The notes under the pieces are model-generated. The model worked only from the letters and a program-made list of their open reading frames with translations. It did no database searches and had not been told where the DNA came from. A stretch of 6,316 bases of DNA, taken from the NCBI GenBank assembly GCA_020441345.1, contig JAGRMK010000134.1:1-6316 (forward strand), given 5' to 3'. Of this stretch, positions 5,364-6,316 are shown in pieces. This stretch comes from Paracoccaceae bacterium. Lineage in GTDB: Bacteria > Pseudomonadota > Alphaproteobacteria > Rhodobacterales > Rhodobacteraceae. Made by a program: the position numbers and the translations under genes. How positions within the stretch are numbered: the stretch's first letter is position 1; every line of letters starts with the position of its first letter.

Positions 5364-6316
5364 ATGCCCGCCCTCGACCCCGTCGACCTGACTGCCCGAC
5401 TGATCCGCTGCCCCTCGGTCACTCCGCAAGAAGCAGGCGCCCTGGTTCTGCTCGAACAGATCCTCGCGGCGGCCGGGTTCACCTGCACCCGCGTTGATCG
5501 CAACGGGACGGCCAATCTTCACGCACGCTGGGGGGCAAAGGGCGCGAACCGGACGCTGGGGTTCAACGGTCACACAGATGTCGTGCCGCCCGGTGAGGCC
5601 GCCCGGTGGCGCTTCGATCCGTTCAGCGGCGCCGAGGCCGAGGGAAAGCTCTGGGGACGCGGCGCATGTGACATGAAATCCGGCGTCGCGGCCTTCGTCG
5701 CGGCGGCGGTGGATTTCGTGCAAACCACGCCGCCCGACGGCGCTGTCGTGCTGGCGATCACCGGCGACGAGGAAGGCGAGGCCACCGATGGAACCGTCGC
5801 GCTGCTCGACTGGATGGCGCAGACCGGCGAGCACCTGTCACATTGCATCGTCGGCGAGCCAACCTGCCCGCAGGTGATGGGCGAAATGATCAAGAACGGG
5901 CGCCGCGGGTCGATGACCGTGCGGATCAACGCGCAGGGACAGCAGGGTCACGCCGCCTATCCGCATCGTGCCCGAAACCCCCTGCCGGCGCTGGTCAGCC
6001 TGCTCGACCGCTTCGCGCGGCACGAGCTGGACAGCGGGAACGCCAATTTCGACCCCTCGACCCTGGCGCTGACCAGCATCGACACGGGCAACCCGGCCAG
6101 CAACGTGATCCCGGCCCAGGCCTCGGCCATGCTGAACATCCGGTTCAACGACCTGCACAGCGGCGACAGCCTGTCGCGCTGGATTCGGGCCGAATGCGCC
6201 GCGGTCGCCGAGGCCACGGGCATCCGCTTTGATGTGGCAATCAAGATTTCAGGCGAAAGCTTCGTCACCGATCCGGGCTGGTTCACCGATTTGGTCCGTG
6301 ACGCGGTAGAAGACGA
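5364..6316 (+). CDS. dapE: DapE, succinyl-diaminopimelate desuccinylase (partial, C-terminus missing)
   Basis: DapE is a cytosolic dinuclear-zinc M20-family hydrolase that removes succinate from N-succinyl-LL-diaminopimelate, two steps after DapD in the lysine and cell-wall DAP pathway. The window holds 317 codons of a protein usually near 380 residues. The metal and catalytic residues of the family are visible: H70 and D72 in GHTDVVP, D103 in GRGACDMKSG (98-107), the pair E136/E137 in TGDEEGEATDGT (E136 being the likely general base), E165 in IVGEPT, and H196 in QQGHAAYPHRARNP, the segment where the dimerisation domain begins. NPASNVIPAQA and LNIRFND further on are also typical. The last metal-binding histidine lies beyond the window. 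The start is set by AAGGA at 5352-5356, seven bases before ATG. It points away from the kinase gene and out of the window. The family assignment is very secure. Confidence 0.96.
   Translation, partial: MPALDPVDLTARLIRCPSVTPQEAGALVLLEQILAAAGFTCTRVDRNGTANLHARWGAKGANRTLGFNGHTDVVPPGEAARWRFDPFSGAEAEGKLWGRGACDMKSGVAAFVAAAVDFVQTTPPDGAVVLAITGDEEGEATDGTVALLDWMAQTGEHLSHCIVGEPTCPQVMGEMIKNGRRGSMTVRINAQGQQGHAAYPHRARNPLPALVSLLDRFARHELDSGNANFDPSTLALTSIDTGNPASNVIPAQASAMLNIRFNDLHSGDSLSRWIRAECAAVAEATGIRFDVAIKISGESFVTDPGWFTDLVRDAVED

Noticed and set aside
5003..5497. Plus-strand open frame crossing the kinase start, the gap and the dapE start
   Set aside because: It overlaps both real genes in wrong frames, and its translation is Arg/Pro/Ser-rich without domains. 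It does not support a gene in the gap.

Overview
The window looks like chromosomal DNA of an alphaproteobacterium, most likely of the Rhodobacteraceae type. This rests on the high GC content, GC-rich third codon positions, tightly packed genes and the character of the DapD, LOG-family and DapE proteins. It is an inference from sequence character, not a database result. I recognise six protein genes, two of them cut by the window edges. I see no RNA gene, CRISPR array, insertion sequence or prophage gene.

Layout from left to right. Bases 1-469 (minus) hold the N-terminal half of dapD. Bases 470-559 are a short divergent regulatory region with a good sigma-70-type promoter for dapD. Bases 560-1006 (plus) encode a small five-helix YdcZ/DMT-family membrane protein. 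Bases 1003-1923 (minus) encode a PLP-dependent threonine/serine dehydratase whose stop codon interlocks with that of the membrane protein. Bases 1924-2010 are a second divergent gap. Bases 2011-2829 (plus) encode a LOG-family phosphoribohydrolase-like protein. A hairpin lies in the convergent gap that follows. Bases 2902-5100 (minus) encode a soluble GAF-PAS hybrid histidine kinase with a C-terminal receiver. Bases 5101-5363 are a 263-base divergent gap with a 15-base palindrome. Bases 5364-6316 (plus) hold dapE, cut at its C-terminus by the window end.

How the genes relate. DapD and DapE catalyse two steps of the succinylase branch of diaminopimelate/lysine synthesis. They bracket the window and point outwards, so they cannot share a transcript here. 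The four genes between them are each in their own transcription unit: every neighbouring pair is either divergent or convergent. The threonine/serine dehydratase touches the same aspartate family of amino acids, but any functional link to the dap genes is only suggested by location. The kinase is the one regulatory protein. It has no partner response regulator or HPt protein in the window, so its output is unknown.

I find no convincing undescribed system. The observations most worth checking are the palindrome between the kinase and dapE, the palindromes around the dapD promoter, the corrected dehydratase start, and the orphan kinase placed beside dapE.
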